A DNA stretch of 64,000 nucleotides, from NCBI RefSeq assembly GCF_025766255.1, contig NW_026516667.1:434001-498000 (forward strand), written 5' to 3'. A program made the translations under genes and the position numbers. Source of the stretch: Zychaea mexicana. Its lineage: Eukaryota; Mucoromycota; Mucoromycetes; Mucorales; Lichtheimiaceae. Below the pieces are notes generated by a model. That model made no database searches. It was not told the DNA's origin and saw only the letters and a program-made list of their open reading frames with translations. Numbering within the stretch: position 1 is the stretch's first letter; each line of letters begins with the position of its first letter. This document shows, piece after piece, positions 11,183-23,700 of the stretch.

Positions 11183-14100
11183 GACAAGAAGGTAGAGTGA
11201 AGGGAAAAGCTTCCCCCAGACGCCGCTTGGCAATTTCTATTAGCGGGGATGCAAAGCAAGTTGTTTGACAGCTTTTCAAGGTTGACCAGCAAAAGTGGCA
11301 GAGACGTATTCAACCTGAGCTCACAGTCGTGACAAGCAGAGAATAACACACTACTTCTTCATGTATTTGGAGCTCTCTCATTATCCGGAAGCATAAAGCT
11401 ATGCCGTTACATCTTTTTGACCGAAGAGAAAAATTCCCACGCAATCCGCATGGCAGCAGCAGCATCCTCTTCCACGGAAGCATGCTATAAAAGCAAAACA
11501 CAAGTGCTTTACAATATGCCGGGCATGAAGACTTACTATGGAATAACCAGGTGACATAAACACATCCGTGGGAGGATATGCAATTTACACACTATCGATA
11601 AGGAGCAAATGGGTCTGCTGCGTGGTAAAGTAACCATGATAGTACGTTTATATGCAGCAGACGAACTTACTCCTACGCTCTTACATACCCTTTCGGCCGC
11701 CCCGAACAATCTGGTCTTCTATATAAAGTGGTGACTTTGCCTTCATGATGTAGTTGTGGCTCTTTCGCGATCCCCACCCGCTGGTTATTCTGGGTGAAGC
11801 CAGTGTACTTCTGTTTCTCGGACTTGTTTCTTTTGATAATCGTTCCTACGATACTCTCTTTCGTTTTCCATTCGACCTTGGATTAGGCTTCCCGTGTCAT
11901 GGTCTTGGATTGACCTCTGTCTTTTTGGCCTTGGATTGGCTTTCCTGCTTTACCTATTGGATTTCTTTTGATTTTGATCTCCATTGCTTTCCACATACTT
12001 CTTCTATTTCGCTTCTCTCTCGTACCCATCTCTGGCGGTGTCCCCATACTGGTCTCTTCCTCTCGGCGCGCGCGCTCGATTGACTGAGCAGGGCCCACGA
12101 GTCGATTCCCGGTTTTTTCCATCTGTCTATCTCTTGTGGTTTCCAGTAGTCTCCCCTTTCATGCGATTGACTGGATGAGCAAGCCACGAGTGTTTCGATT
12201 TCTCTATTTTTCCTTCCTTTCTGACTAATTTTCCTTTAAAAAAAACACAAAAAACAAACCTTGTCAAGTGGCCTTCCAACATCTAGCGGTGAACGGATGT
12301 CAGTTGGATCTGCTTGCGTATTACATCGCTGGCGTGCTCTGGAAGGCTTCGTCCGAACCCCTTACTGGTTGGTCCCAAGGATTGGGTGCCCTTCCTGTTT
12401 CGCGTCCTTCCTTTGGACCACGATGCTCAGTGCCACTCCCTCGTTTTTCTTTCTTGTTCAAGACTCTCTACCGGGCTTCTCCACCTCCTAATCTTTTTCC
12501 CACATCATCCGTTGTAAGGCTAGGGTACTGCAACGTGATCTCTCTGTATTATTTTGGTTGTTAGCGATACAAGGCATCAAGTGATTATTTGTTATGCTTT
12601 TGCTTCTGCTCCCATACTCACTACTCTAGTGTACATACATGTTGCACCTTGCCTCTCCCTCCTGTATCTCACCCATTTCCTCCGCTTTAAGCAATGTATC
12701 CTGGCTGTCTGATCACAACAAGAGGTTTTAGTTGGTGAATAATAAAACGTTGTCGCGGCAATACGGTATCCGCTGCTTGATAACGAATACATGTCGTTGT
12801 GCTCCTCTTTTCTCATCTAATACATTGTGTCCTGTACATGCATGTGTATGCGTACATATAAAAGAAACCTCCACCATCATCCAATATGACATAATGTATT
12901 GGTACTTGCTTGCAGCTGTGCTGTGCTGTGCTGAGCAGGCATTTTCTAGGCATGTGAGTAAAAGCAACCTTCGCGAGAAAGATGCTGATTGATTGACTAA
13001 ACTCACAGCTGACTCACTGTTATAAGAGTGTCAACGAACATGGACATGCATCCGATTAAATGAAATCGACCGCTCGTTGAGTTAGGTAAATACAAAGAGC
13101 TTATTGTTCTCTGTCTATTGACCCAAAAGAAGAAACTCGAACAAAACTCGTCTCTGCTTTTGAGCCATATGACATAGTACCCAGCAGATTCAACGGATCA
13201 ACGAACTATGTTCAAATCAATCACCATGCATAATGTGATACATTCAATACAATGTTCGTCTGTTCAGCACATCATTGTATACTGTAATCTATAACTTCAC
13301 ATACTAATCATGACTGAGATACTCTATGTAAAAAGACCTTTTTCATATTTGTCTTTGAGTGGACAGCCACGTATTATCTTGATCCAAAAGTAAACCATAT
13401 GGATACACTATAATCGAGCCTGCCTCTATCTCCTCATAGCTACCCACGCACTTGTTTGTAGTCAATTTATATAATAGCATAAGCCAACTCATGGAATTTT
13501 GTATATTACAGTAATGCAGTCTTCTATGCTCAATATTTTTTTCAGATTGTTGATAACACTGATCTCTATTAGTTTTCAAAAACAAAACACTGGCACTAAT
13601 CTCGTTTAAACTTTCTACTCTAGTACATCCTTATCGATGAGGCAGTATCACTGGCAGAATTACGTCAAGAAGTGTATAGAAACTGCTCAAGTTGAAAATA
13701 TTTCAATGGAGAAGGAACAAAAGAAGCGATAATGAAAACACATTATTATCGCCATTCTTGCGAAATACGACGCCACACTTCTTGTAGTCACATCATCATA
13801 TGATACTGTATACCTTTTCTGGCTCAGTCTTCGATATGCGAGTAGCCAATAAGTGGGTTGGGATCAACGCTCAGACCTATTGTACGGACGGATTGCTGAC
13901 AGTGAAATTATATTGAACGACCAGAAATCTGCCACCAATATAACGCGAGTATAGAAGATATCTTTGGTTCTGAATATCAACTTAAGCATAGTTACCAATT
14001 GAACCTGTACCGAGATTACGGAGGTGAGAAAAGTAGCTACATATTATACATACCCACGATGGTTTTCTAATGGTGTATTGAATGACGCGATAAGACGTAT

Positions 14101-14303
14101 GATAACCCGGCTAGACAAAAGTTGCAAATTCAAATCCAGAGGTGGGTGTATTGATGTTTTCGCCTCATCAACTCTGTGGATTGCGCCATGCTTGAAATAT
14201 TGCACAACGATCACGCAACCCTCACCGTCCAAATGATCATTTATCACTACTCAATTTATGCAAACTTACTTAGTAATAAAAAAGTATGTGCATATGAAAA
14301 AAA
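11183..14303. other. Long gene-free interval
   Basis: About 3.1 kb. From 11,690 to 12,570 the plus strand is strongly pyrimidine-rich, with several CTTGGATT copies (11,876-11,940), giving long but featureless open frames. A short exon-like remnant lies at 11407-11484 (listed separately). From 12,570 to 14,300 I see no recognisable gene. Confidence 0.55.
11407..11484 (-). pseudogene. Orphan terminal-exon-like fragment
   Basis: An acceptor-like TTTTATAG is followed by about 25 codons ending in TAA (HASVEEDAAAAMRIAWEFFS, then SVKKM). The piece looks like the alanine-rich C-terminal helix of a real protein. The sequence upstream on the minus strand is stopped in every frame within about 90 bp, so the rest of the gene is missing or scrambled. 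Function is not assignable. Confidence 0.25.
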
Positions 14304-14304
14304 G

Positions 14305-14316
14305 TATTTATAAAGG
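14305..14316 (+). promoter_or_regulatory. TATA box of the dioxygenase gene
   Basis: TATTTATAAAGG lies 85-96 bp upstream of the ATG at 14401, with a CAACAACAACAAC leader just before the start codon. Confidence 0.55.
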
Positions 14317-14400
14317 ACTACCCCTCAGAGTTCGAATTGATTTTCATAACACAACAAGTGCTTACACTACTCCTCTTCTACTGTGAACAACAACAACAAC

Positions 14401-15629
14401 ATGTCTGCTGCCATCGAATTAGATCCTGCAACTGCCGCTACCAAAAATACCTGGAGAGGCTTCTCTATCACCGAAACTAACTTTATTGATGCCAACTTCC
14501 CTGACAAGATTGAAGGCCCTTCCGTATGGGATGGCAAGGAACTCGAACAGACGCCCGAAAAATGGATCTACTACCTTACTCCTGAGGATATTGCTGATAT
14601 TGAAGCTGGTTTAAGACACTTTTTGTCATTGAACATTCCTTTGGTAAGTAGCATCATTCACACAAACACAATTCTGGTTTCAAGTTTCACAACTATATGT
14701 AACCACTGATGATGGTGATATGCTGAACTTATTTCAAAATTCCTTAGACTGATATCACCAAGAGAACTTTCCCATTGACTACGTTTGCCCAGGTGATCAA
14801 GGACCAAGTACACACTTTATTCCAAGGCTACGGCTTCAGTGTGGTGCGCGGTCTTGATATTTTAAAGTACGAACGCAAGGAACAAGCAGCTATTTTTATG
14901 GGAATTGGCGCCTACATTGGCAAGAACAAACCTCAAAACGGCAAGGGTCATATCCTCGGACACGTCAAGGACCTTACCTACGGCTCAGCAACCAAGAGTC
15001 TTTACGATGCTGATCAGCCCACGACTCGCATCTACGCCACTCGCAAGGCACAACCTTTCCATGTCGACGGTACCGATGTTGTTGCTCTTCTCTGCTTAAA
15101 TAAGGGCTTTGAAGGTGGTCTCAGTTCTGTCATTTCTTCGCACACTGTCTACAACCGTCTACAAGAGCTTCGTCCCGATATTGTTGAATTACTCAAGGAA
15201 CCTTGGCAATGGGACAGAAAGGGTGAACACGGTCCTGACGAGGCTCCATATATTTCTGCCGCTCCAATTACCTATTTCAAGGACCATTTGTTCACCTTTT
15301 GGGGCCCCCATTTCTTCTCTACAATGACGCGCTTCCCCGAATACAAAGTTGACGAAAGAAAATTCGAGGCCATGGAATATATCGAGGAACTCTGCCAACG
15401 CGAAGCTCTCAACATGCAGCTGGAGGTCGGCGATATTCAGTTCGTACAAAACTATCAGATTTTGCATGCTCGTACCGCTTACACTGACAATGCCGAGTCC
15501 GCTCGCCATCTTCTCCGCTTGTGGTTCGTGGTTAAACATGAAGAAGTTGGCTGGGACATTCCTTTCAACAAGGCTGATTACGACTATGGCTATGCTGCTA
15601 AGCGCACCGTTCCTTTGGAAGCAGAGTAA
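14401..15629 (+). CDS. TauD/TfdA-family Fe(II)/2-oxoglutarate-dependent dioxygenase
   Basis: Exon 1 is 14401-14643 and exon 2 is 14748-15629; the intron is 14644-14747 (GTAAGT donor, CTTAG acceptor), for 374 residues. The TauD-like domain occupies about 90-345. The iron ligands are visible as HVD (His186, Asp188) and the distal His in LHARTAY (His321). An Arg-rich RHLLRLWF at about 334-341 supplies the 2-oxoglutarate carboxylate contact. The N-terminal 80 residues (WRGFSITETNFIDANFP) belong to the fungal subgroup of this family. The substrate cannot be told from sequence. Flanks are gene-poor, so there is no catabolic cluster. It has no signal peptide and is likely cytosolic. Confidence 0.9.
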
Positions 15630-18489
15630 AAAGCTAACAGAAGCATCAACAAGCAGTTCTCTTCTCCGTTAATTGCGTTACTAGTTACTTCTTTCTTCTC
15701 CATTTTCTCACTATCTTACTCGTCTACACATACCCAATAGCACTGCCTTGATATGATAAAAAATATAATAAATCGCATCAATCATGAATACTATCATTAT
15801 TAAAATTTAATAAGATTCCAAATATTATAAATAGGCTTTACAAGAATACAAATAGTAAGTTTGCATTTTAAAAAAGTTATTTCTGAAACTATATCCATTG
15901 TTGAGTCATCCTCATCATAAACTCATGACAAAAGAGAAACCGCGATAAAATTATTGCCGCTACTGTATCTACATAACTTCTCGGGTGTAAGTGCAAACTG
16001 GTGCGACTTTGCTTTCTGATACCTCGTTTACGTCTTGGCACTAGCATCGTCCGTCCGTTGATAGACGTGCTTGTGATATATTAAAATGGATTTTGATAAG
16101 GCTTCTGCATTAGCAAATTCCCCCAAAAGAATGGAGTGTGAAGATACAGCCATATCAACGTTTGGTTTTCGTTGCCGTGCTTTATTAAAGGGTAGCCTTG
16201 AATACAGTAATGTCAATTCGAGATGATCCGATCAGTTGAATAAGTTTGACGGCACAAGTCGTCCACTTCCGCTGCTGTAGAATATAGTTGAGATAGCAAA
16301 GAAAAAAAATAAAAATATTCTATGCTAATGAACATAACATAAATATTATAGTAGGAATTTTCTCTCATTGTGTGCTGTGCAACAATTACAGGCTCCTTTG
16401 AGCCTCACATATCGTTATTATTTGTGCGAACAACAGCAACGATGTGACCCTCACAGGCGGTTCCAGATCACAACTCGTTTGAACCGTCTCACTGGTTGTT
16501 CACCGTGGAAAACTTTCTGTGGAAGGTCCTATATTGGTATCTGCGGCAGAACTCAAAATGCCGTCTCTGATATTGTGAAACATTGTTAGTATATACTACG
16601 CGTGTCACTGCCAACAAGCAAAGCAAGAAGTAAAACGTAACCGATCCTTTGACTGACTGTAACTACGAGAAACCTTAAACGGCTTGCCGAAAGAGCAAGA
16701 TTCGCTTGACGCGCAGACAATTAAAATCGGTCTCATACGGAATCGAGGATCGTCATGGCCGAAGCAAATACTTGCTTTTTCATTGATAATCTTATTCAAC
16801 CAAATAAGATTTTTAGTATCTATTCAATAAGCTTGTTTTGTGTGTCCTGCATTAATAACCATCCAAATTAGTCTAATGACAGGCAGTTTCATCTTCCTAA
16901 TCGCTCGTTTGTTCAAGCGACAACTCTACCGATGCCTACTCTAATATTCAATGCTAAGAATTGATTCCACCCTCTCTTACTACTTACTCCACCATGATTT
17001 GCAGATATTATAACTTTCTCAGTTGTTTCTGATTTCCTGAACCTCGTGAACCACATCTGCTAGAGCGAGACCAAAGGCGGACAGGATCGAGCTGCGGCGA
17101 TATAAATTAATTTTGCTGATACCCAGGTTACGAGCAATAACACATCCGGCTAGTATTGGTGTTTGCAATAACCATTTTAGTTGTTGATGAACGTTAGTGA
17201 GTTTCTTGAATGAATGCTGCTCTAATATGTTGACGATGATATCGAACTTGACCTTAATTATTTGATCGTATTTAAATAATTGCGTGTGGAACAAAGGAAG
17301 AAAAGCCTTCGTCCAGCCAGGATACTAGACGCTGGGTTACAGTAAGAGTGTACAACTTCAGATGAAGTTAACTCATATCAATAGATCCCACATGGAGTGA
17401 GCAGCCTCATCGACAACTAGCCATCATTCTTATTATCAGATATATCAGAAGTAGTTCTTAGCGTCATCATCCAATACAAATATATCTTAAGGCGATTGGC
17501 AGGGCTTTAAAGATAACGAACGTGGGCTGCTGGCTCATGTGAATTATGACGATGAGCTTGTCCAATAGACGAGAATAAGTCAGCTACCGAGATTAAGTTG
17601 CCTCGATCAGCATACATGTATGGTGTTTTACAAGAGTGCACACTGGATGGTACTTCATGCATCATGTATCAACAATTACGTACTTTTCTATTCAGGGAGG
17701 AGATTTAGCCGCTTTTTATTCTTTGATTTCAAAGCTCAGGTGTTTGCATGTGCTGTGTCTGTTCATGCAACACAACAATAGTGCCCGAACCTTTGGGACC
17801 TCGTCAAAAGCAAAATTAGAGTTTTTTCCCCACAGTGGGAGAACATGCTGGCAATACAAGTTAAGCACTGTATGGGTATACGAAAATAAAACGCTCACTA
17901 GCTGAAATTCTAAGTATCAAGATACCATGGTTCGGCTCCGACGGCTTTTGCTTCTGCCTTCAATAAATTCTGGAGACTTCGCTTGATAATTATGTTCGCA
18001 AGCAAATTTACGGAATAAGCTATTTATTTTACAGAGCGTGGTTTGTGTGTCTATGGTTATGGGTGATAAAGAGGAGCTGAGAGCATTGTTGCGTTAGAAC
18101 CCCGCACACACGCACACCCTGATCTGCACCTGTTTGTTGCTGGGGCGGGGACATACGGAGAAAAGGATAGTAACCGTTGTATGCCATGGTAGAGAAGCAA
18201 CGATGAAGAGCTACTACATAGTAAGAAAGGTCAATCTTCCATTGACACCACTCACGCAAGAGATGATGCAATTGGGTGATAAGAGATAGAACTATCGATG
18301 ATAATCCAAGATGCAACAAAGGCAATAAATCCCAGGGAGATCATGCTGTTTGTGTAGCCTAAAAAATTTCCCCTTCTCCTTTTCTGCGCAATGATGATGG
18401 ACGCTCCATTTATCATTGTTACCCCAAAAAAGTAACACAGGATGACCCAACACGGAATAGAAAATCAGATAAGCACTCCTCGTATTTCT
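15630..18489. other. Long gene-free interval with a gene relic
   Basis: About 2.9 kb of AT-rich sequence. Apart from the 5-oxoprolinase fragment at 17022-17174, I recognise no coding sequence. The first 250 bp hold the 3' untranslated region of the dioxygenase gene, with repeated ATAATAAA-like motifs. Confidence 0.55.
17022..17174 (-). pseudogene. Relic of 5-oxoprolinase (hydantoinase family)
   Basis: Within a longer open frame, about 50 codons match the end of the hydantoinase/ATP-grasp-like half of 5-oxoprolinase: [14 protein letters not shown], then [20 protein letters not shown]. In intact enzymes this is followed by hundreds more residues; here a stop comes six codons later, and no other part of the about 1,280-residue enzyme is visible nearby. 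I read it as a pseudogene fragment. The family match is from recognition of the motif, not from a search. Confidence 0.6.
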
Positions 18490-19697
18490 TTACCAGCGTA
18501 GTCTATCAGATTTTATTTGACCAAAACTATGCGACATGGCTCCCCGATACAGATCCTTGATGACCTTTCCGTCACAGATGGTCTCCTCAATGATGGCCCG
18601 GCAATGACAAGTGTTCACACGTCCATACCATATGCCTGTCCGGCCTTCGTGTATGTAACAGATTACATTTCCTGCAAACTTGTGACCTGGAAAAAAAAAC
18701 ACACAAACAGATATGCTTTTAGTGTTGGCTGAAATTGTAACATTGTGTGTGATGTACATGTGCTTATGCCTTGCCTAGTGCACATAAGGCTTTGTTTTGT
18801 TTTAGAGAACATACCTCCAACATGGCTAACCATATAAATGCCCGCTTCGTCCTCGGAAATGTCCTTTTCTCGTAACACGTTGTCGAATTCGGCTCCGAGG
18901 ATGGGTGCCGTAATGCCGCATCGCTTGTCACGCTTCTTGTGCGAGCAGATCAAGATCATGGATTTATGCGTGTTCTTGATAATTTGCATATTGCCAGACG
19001 CGTTATCGCCGTTGGTAGTATGACCGTTGCTATCAAGATGCCCATTTGAGTGTCCGTTGGCATATCCGCTGCTATGACCGTTCGTGCTATGGCCATTGAC
19101 ATGTCCGTTCGAATGGCCGTTGGGATGGCCGTTAGTGGTATCATGACCGTTTGCATATCCATTTGGATGACCGTTGCCCTTCGTATCGTCTTTCTCCTGC
19201 TGGGTAAAAGATGGAATGGGCGTGTTGAGGAATTGATCAAAAAAGGCCTGGGCGCGATCCGGGGTGACGTTGGTGACAATGATATTTTCAGGCAGAATAA
19301 TTACGTCGTGAGCATCCTCGATGGTGGATTGCTGTGTGAGTTTGGACGTGTTGGTGATGAAGATCCGGCCTGCTTTTCCGTCGTATTGCTCCTTGATGAC
19401 TGCGCTCAACTTGGCTGCCAATGACCCTTCGTCCTCCTCGATCTTCTCTGCCCAGTCCACCTTGCCCGTGCTGATCATAACCTGACGACCATAGGGTTTC
19501 ATAGACCCCAGCAGTGGTGTGTCTCTGTCGAATTGAAGATATGATGGATATTGCTTGTGATCGTCACAAGGTGCCGGGCATGCTGCACAATCGCCTTCAA
19601 CGATGCAATCGGATGGTGGGATCTGGTCAATGTCGACGGCGTCTTCTTCGGAAGTATATCCAACGACGTTGCCGATCTTGCGTAATAGTGAGGCCAT
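18490..19697 (-). CDS. Apd1/Aim32-type sucrase/ferredoxin-like protein (thioredoxin-fold [2Fe-2S])
   Basis: Exon 1 is 18815-19697 and exon 2 is 18490-18686; the intron is 18687-18814 (GTATGT donor, poly-T then CCAG acceptor), for 359 residues. The N-terminal CXXC-type motif (CAACPAPCDDH) and the STGKVDW segment are typical of the Suc/Fer-like family. CSHKKRDKRCG and HVGGHKFAGNV supply the Cys and His residues expected for the 2Cys/2His [2Fe-2S] cluster of Apd1-like proteins; the intron falls inside the second motif. WYGRV and a short C-terminal helix follow. Between about residues 180 and 240 lies a low-complexity domain made of some 14 Asn-Gly-His/Tyr triplets, absent from yeast homologues as far as I know. 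The expected role is cytosolic redox/metal homeostasis. Confidence 0.88.
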
Positions 19698-19811
19698 TGT
19701 ATTTGGTGTGTTTTTTTTATGTGTACCGGTAAAGGGAAGAGTGGGGTGGTTAAAAGTATCAGAGTTAGGCGAAGAAGAAGAAGAAGAAGAGGGGAAAAGA
19801 AGAAGGCTGGC

Positions 19812-19823
19812 ATTTATAAATAT
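19812..19823 (-). promoter_or_regulatory. TATA-like element of the Apd1-like gene
   Basis: ATTTATAAATAT lies about 115 bp upstream of the ATG at 19697. It is nearly palindromic, so direction is set only by the gene beside it. Confidence 0.35.
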
Positions 19824-21792
19824 GCTTAAATGGGCCCCGCTTGTCAAGTCGGGACTGTTATCAGATCCCGCTTGTCTGCACGCACCCGCAACCCCATGCT
19901 GTAAATGCCTTCCACTCTGCTGCTAATTCATTTCGCGTGAGAAAATTGGCTGACAAGCGAAGAACATAGCCGACGTACACATACGTAACTACACATCATG
20001 GTCCCCTCTTGTCTATGCATTCGGCGTCTTAGGCGGAACTAACTTGTTCTTGTGAATGGGCCAACAGCATCGTTCGAACAGGCCACATGACTTATATCCG
20101 ACAGCATACTTCTTACCCATGAAGCCCACACGTGGATCGTCGGTAGTACACGGCCGTCAAACTGAGGGCGCACAAGGTTGCTCAAGAAGTTCCAAGTGGA
20201 CGCTCTAGAAAGCTGAATCTTTTTATGTTCTCGATGTCTTCTCACCTCTACACGGCTTCCGCGCCGCGTTATACACGTAAACTCAACAACGTCCATATGC
20301 ATGCACGCAGAAAGAGCCAAACAACTAACAAGACGACGCTCATTGTTGCACTTTCTTTTTGAGGCAGAGATTCAGCAACATAAAGAGAGAGCCGCGAGAC
20401 ATAAAGGCAAGGTTTGCCTTGCTTGTTACGTTGTTGCACAACGACGTTGGACATTCGGGTCTCTTCTTTTGTTTCTCTGCATGCTTTCTCTAGCACGCGC
20501 CACATGCATGATATATAATCACGTACTCATTGCGAATGTACACTGTTGTTGTCGGTAAGCAGCACGTATCTCCTCTCTGCTCTTTTCGAACACTGCGATT
20601 TCATCGTGGGACAAATGTACCCGTAGCAAACTTACAACTTTCGTGGAATAAAAAAAAGCGTTGGTGCTCGAAATAGCTTATCGGCAAAGCCGCGCGCTCG
20701 CGTTTTCCAGAGGGGAGATGCCCGCGCCTTTAAACTCGTTTAGAGCGGAGTTGTTTTTCCATTTGACATTTGTCTGCTGCTATCAGCTTCCGTGTTTGTT
20801 ATAGGTATCAGTATGATATCATGCGTTACTTTTTGGAGGAGTGGTCGGTCAATTGTTAGCCGATACCCCCCGCTATCGCGTATGTTTGATGGGGTGCAGG
20901 AACAACGTCTGCATAACTTGTCTATCATCGTGTAGGTGCCATTTCTGCTGTCTGTCTGTATGTGCAAGGTAGAAAGGCTGCTTTTCGGTACACGTCTATT
21001 ACTGCTGAGTGTCATCGCTTTATACCTGATTGGCAAAATAGCAAAAATAAACATCACCTGAACCCAGTTTACGTAATTCTGAGGTTGAGCCAAGTGTGCT
21101 TCTCGCCAAGCTCTTTTTACCTACTTGGTTGTCACGTTTGAGGTGTGGGTGTTCTATAAAATATAATACCTTCCGGCCGTCAAGTTTATTGCTAGAATAT
21201 GATTGAGAAAACCATCTAAACTAACTCTGCCAGTATCCTTCCCTCAGTAACAGATCACAATGAAATCTGAAGAGTGAGGAGAAGGCGCGACAAAAAATGG
21301 CGTTTTTGTATCACAATAACATGAAGGATTTGCTTTTTTTTAACAATCTTTAGTACGCAACGGCCGACTACGAGGCCAATAATGTTCTTTAACCATGACA
21401 AGTCCGTGAAAAGCGTATGACGATGAATCGTTGATTCATTTTTTCAAGTGTGGGTTCTGCAAAGATCGTGATTATCAATGTTATCTGCTCAGTCTAGCTC
21501 AATACATAATATCAACGCCTCACAGTCTAGGTCTCATGTTATTCCTCTCCCCCCAGTTGTCGTTTCATACCGATAAGAAATAATGTATGTGTACTGTGGG
21601 GAAAAGGTACCATTGTCAGCATATGGTAGCACTTCCTCCTCCTCCTGATGTGAGCATTCTTTATGCGTCGAGAATCCTTTCAATACAAGTGTTGTCTTCC
21701 ACTCTTTAATATCACATCATTCGATAATAGCTGTTTGCAAGTCATTACTGTAATAGTAAAACAAACTATGTATTATGCGGTCATTTTCACGG
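19824..21792. other. Intergenic interval, nothing recognised
   Basis: About 2 kb without a credible gene. Open frames are short and lack recognisable motifs. Confidence 0.55.
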
Positions 21793-23700
21793 TTATTTAT
21801 TTGTGTAAGAGCTATGTACACTACAACAGTTTTTCAATTTTTGTTTTGTATACTGAATGTTTTCATCTGTAACCAATGATTTCTCCAGCTCTACTAAATC
21901 GCCATTGGTAATCTTGTTATCCGACACGTTTTTGCAGACATCCCTATTCGACATACTTGATGTTACTGAGCTCTCCCAGGGCAAGAATGATTTCGTCTGT
22001 GACGGAGTCTATCCCATTGAGATCGATGCTGGACAACCGGTCGGATAGCTTGGTAATGATAGCTTGGTAATAATAGTATAGATGCCAACGGTTGTAGCGT
22101 GAGGCAAACCGCACAACGTGATGCGGCTCAGTGTTTTGATATGATTCAGTGCAGAAAGCACAGTGTCCGATATCTCCGGGTAATATCGAAATGACACAAT
22201 TTCTAACGTTTACTGAGATGCAGATAGTTTCAAACAGCCGGACCAGGTTCGAGGATTCCGTGATCCTACGGCCACTGTAATATTCTAAGCGTTGCAATGG
22301 TCACGAAGATCCATAACAGTATTGACGAACGGGATATATCGGATATTTTTACACCGCTGAGGATGATAAGATTTTCGTGTCCTCAATTGATCGCAGTAGG
22401 AGTACAGTTGTATATAACAGGAAACATCCGTGTAGTGAGGGTGGACATCTTTTCCAGCTTGAATTCTGGATAATCTGTATCAAACTGCTGGACTTGAATC
22501 TACATCGGATCCGAGATGTCAGCAAGAATTGTCTCCAAGGATTCTCGATAATTGTAAACCAAGGGAAATATGTGAAAGGGAATGGCAGTGCCCCCTTGCC
22601 TTTTTCTTGAGGATGCTGGCTTGTAATTCAGGATTTGGAAAGGGTGTTCATAAGCCAAATTCTCCAGAATTGGTTCAATTGATAGGATCCCAAACCGAAG
22701 CATCACATCCGTCCATCACCAGTCGTCGTAGTCGCTGGCAGCATTGTGGCATCGGTTCGATATTTTCTTCCGGTGATGAAACTCGACTTCAACTCGAGAA
22801 TTGTAAGCGTCTTGCTTTTTGTACCGCAGAGAAATCCCCGATTATCGTTGCCATAGACACTGTTGTCCGGTAGAGAAGACTTGACAGAGCATCACAGAAC
22901 GAAATAATCTCTGCTACGGTAAGGCTGTTTACATCATTGCCGACGTCGATAGACAACCTGGCCAACCTATCCTCCGCCCGAGAAAGAGCATGTACGACTA
23001 GCACGATGTATAATCGTGAGCTCTCGTTAACACAAGCTTGAAATAATGATATATAACGCTTTTACATCATCTGTCTTCAAAAAGCAAGCTTTTAACGTGC
23101 CTCAGTCATCTGTCATTACTACTGAACGAATTTTGCTGAAACGCTGCAGTTTCAGAGCCTGCAAGTATTTGGCGCGTACTTTCGTCTTTGGGGTATTAAA
23201 TGTCAGGTATTTCACGTGGGGAGCAATATAGTGGGCTTCGTCAGGTAGTTCAGTGTCATCAACAGATAAAATCTTCCAGATATTGACATAATTGGTCTTT
23301 TGTTCACGCCACACTTTGACCCAGGTAGACGTGAGACCTTTGGTCTTTTTAGTAGCAATTCGATAATCCTGTTTGTGATCTCGGTTGGAAGTTTCTCCAA
23401 AGGATCGATTCGGATCTCGGTTTTTTGGGTAGCTTCCTCTTTGCCTGCTGTCAAACAACGTAGTTGCTGCTCGTCATCGGGCTTTGCCCTTTGCAGTGCG
23501 TCGTTGTGTGCAGCAATTGCTCGACGTTGATAACCGTACAGGAGTTTATAAGAGCTTTTCGCAAGTATCCCGCTGTTGACCCAGGCCGCATACTCGATCA
23601 TCCATTTCGCATCGGCGAGAGCACGGGTTGAGTTTCCTTGCATGGCATGGGCATACGCAAGACTAACTTCCTCTTTTGTTTTCTGATGTGCCCGCTGCTG
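21793..23700 (-). pseudogene. F-box/LRR protein pseudogene (frameshifted)
   Basis: Read on the minus strand, successive frames line up as one protein. First come a TPR-like N-terminus (HQKTKEEVSLAYAHAMQGN, ALADAKWMIEYA, YGYQRRAIAAHNDALQ) and an F-box core (EKLPTEITNRIIELL, near 23,380). After a frameshift comes GLTSTWVKVWREQ, then IWKILSVDDTELPDEAHYIA. LRR-like pieces follow near 22,800-23,000 (LSSLLYRTTVSMATIIGDFS), near 22,500-22,700 and at 21,800-22,300 (SSIDLNGIDSVTDEIILALG). At least four frame changes or stops separate these parts, so no full product can be made. Intact relatives would be substrate receptors of SCF ubiquitin ligases. Confidence 0.72.

Noticed and set aside
12088..12110. 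tRNA B-box-like sequence (GAGTCGATTCCC)
   Set aside because: No A box at the proper distance and no cloverleaf could be folded around it.
17019..17294. Whole 91-codon frame as a small gene
   Set aside because: Only its end matches a conserved enzyme and the N-terminal part is not protein-like, so it is treated as a pseudogene fragment.
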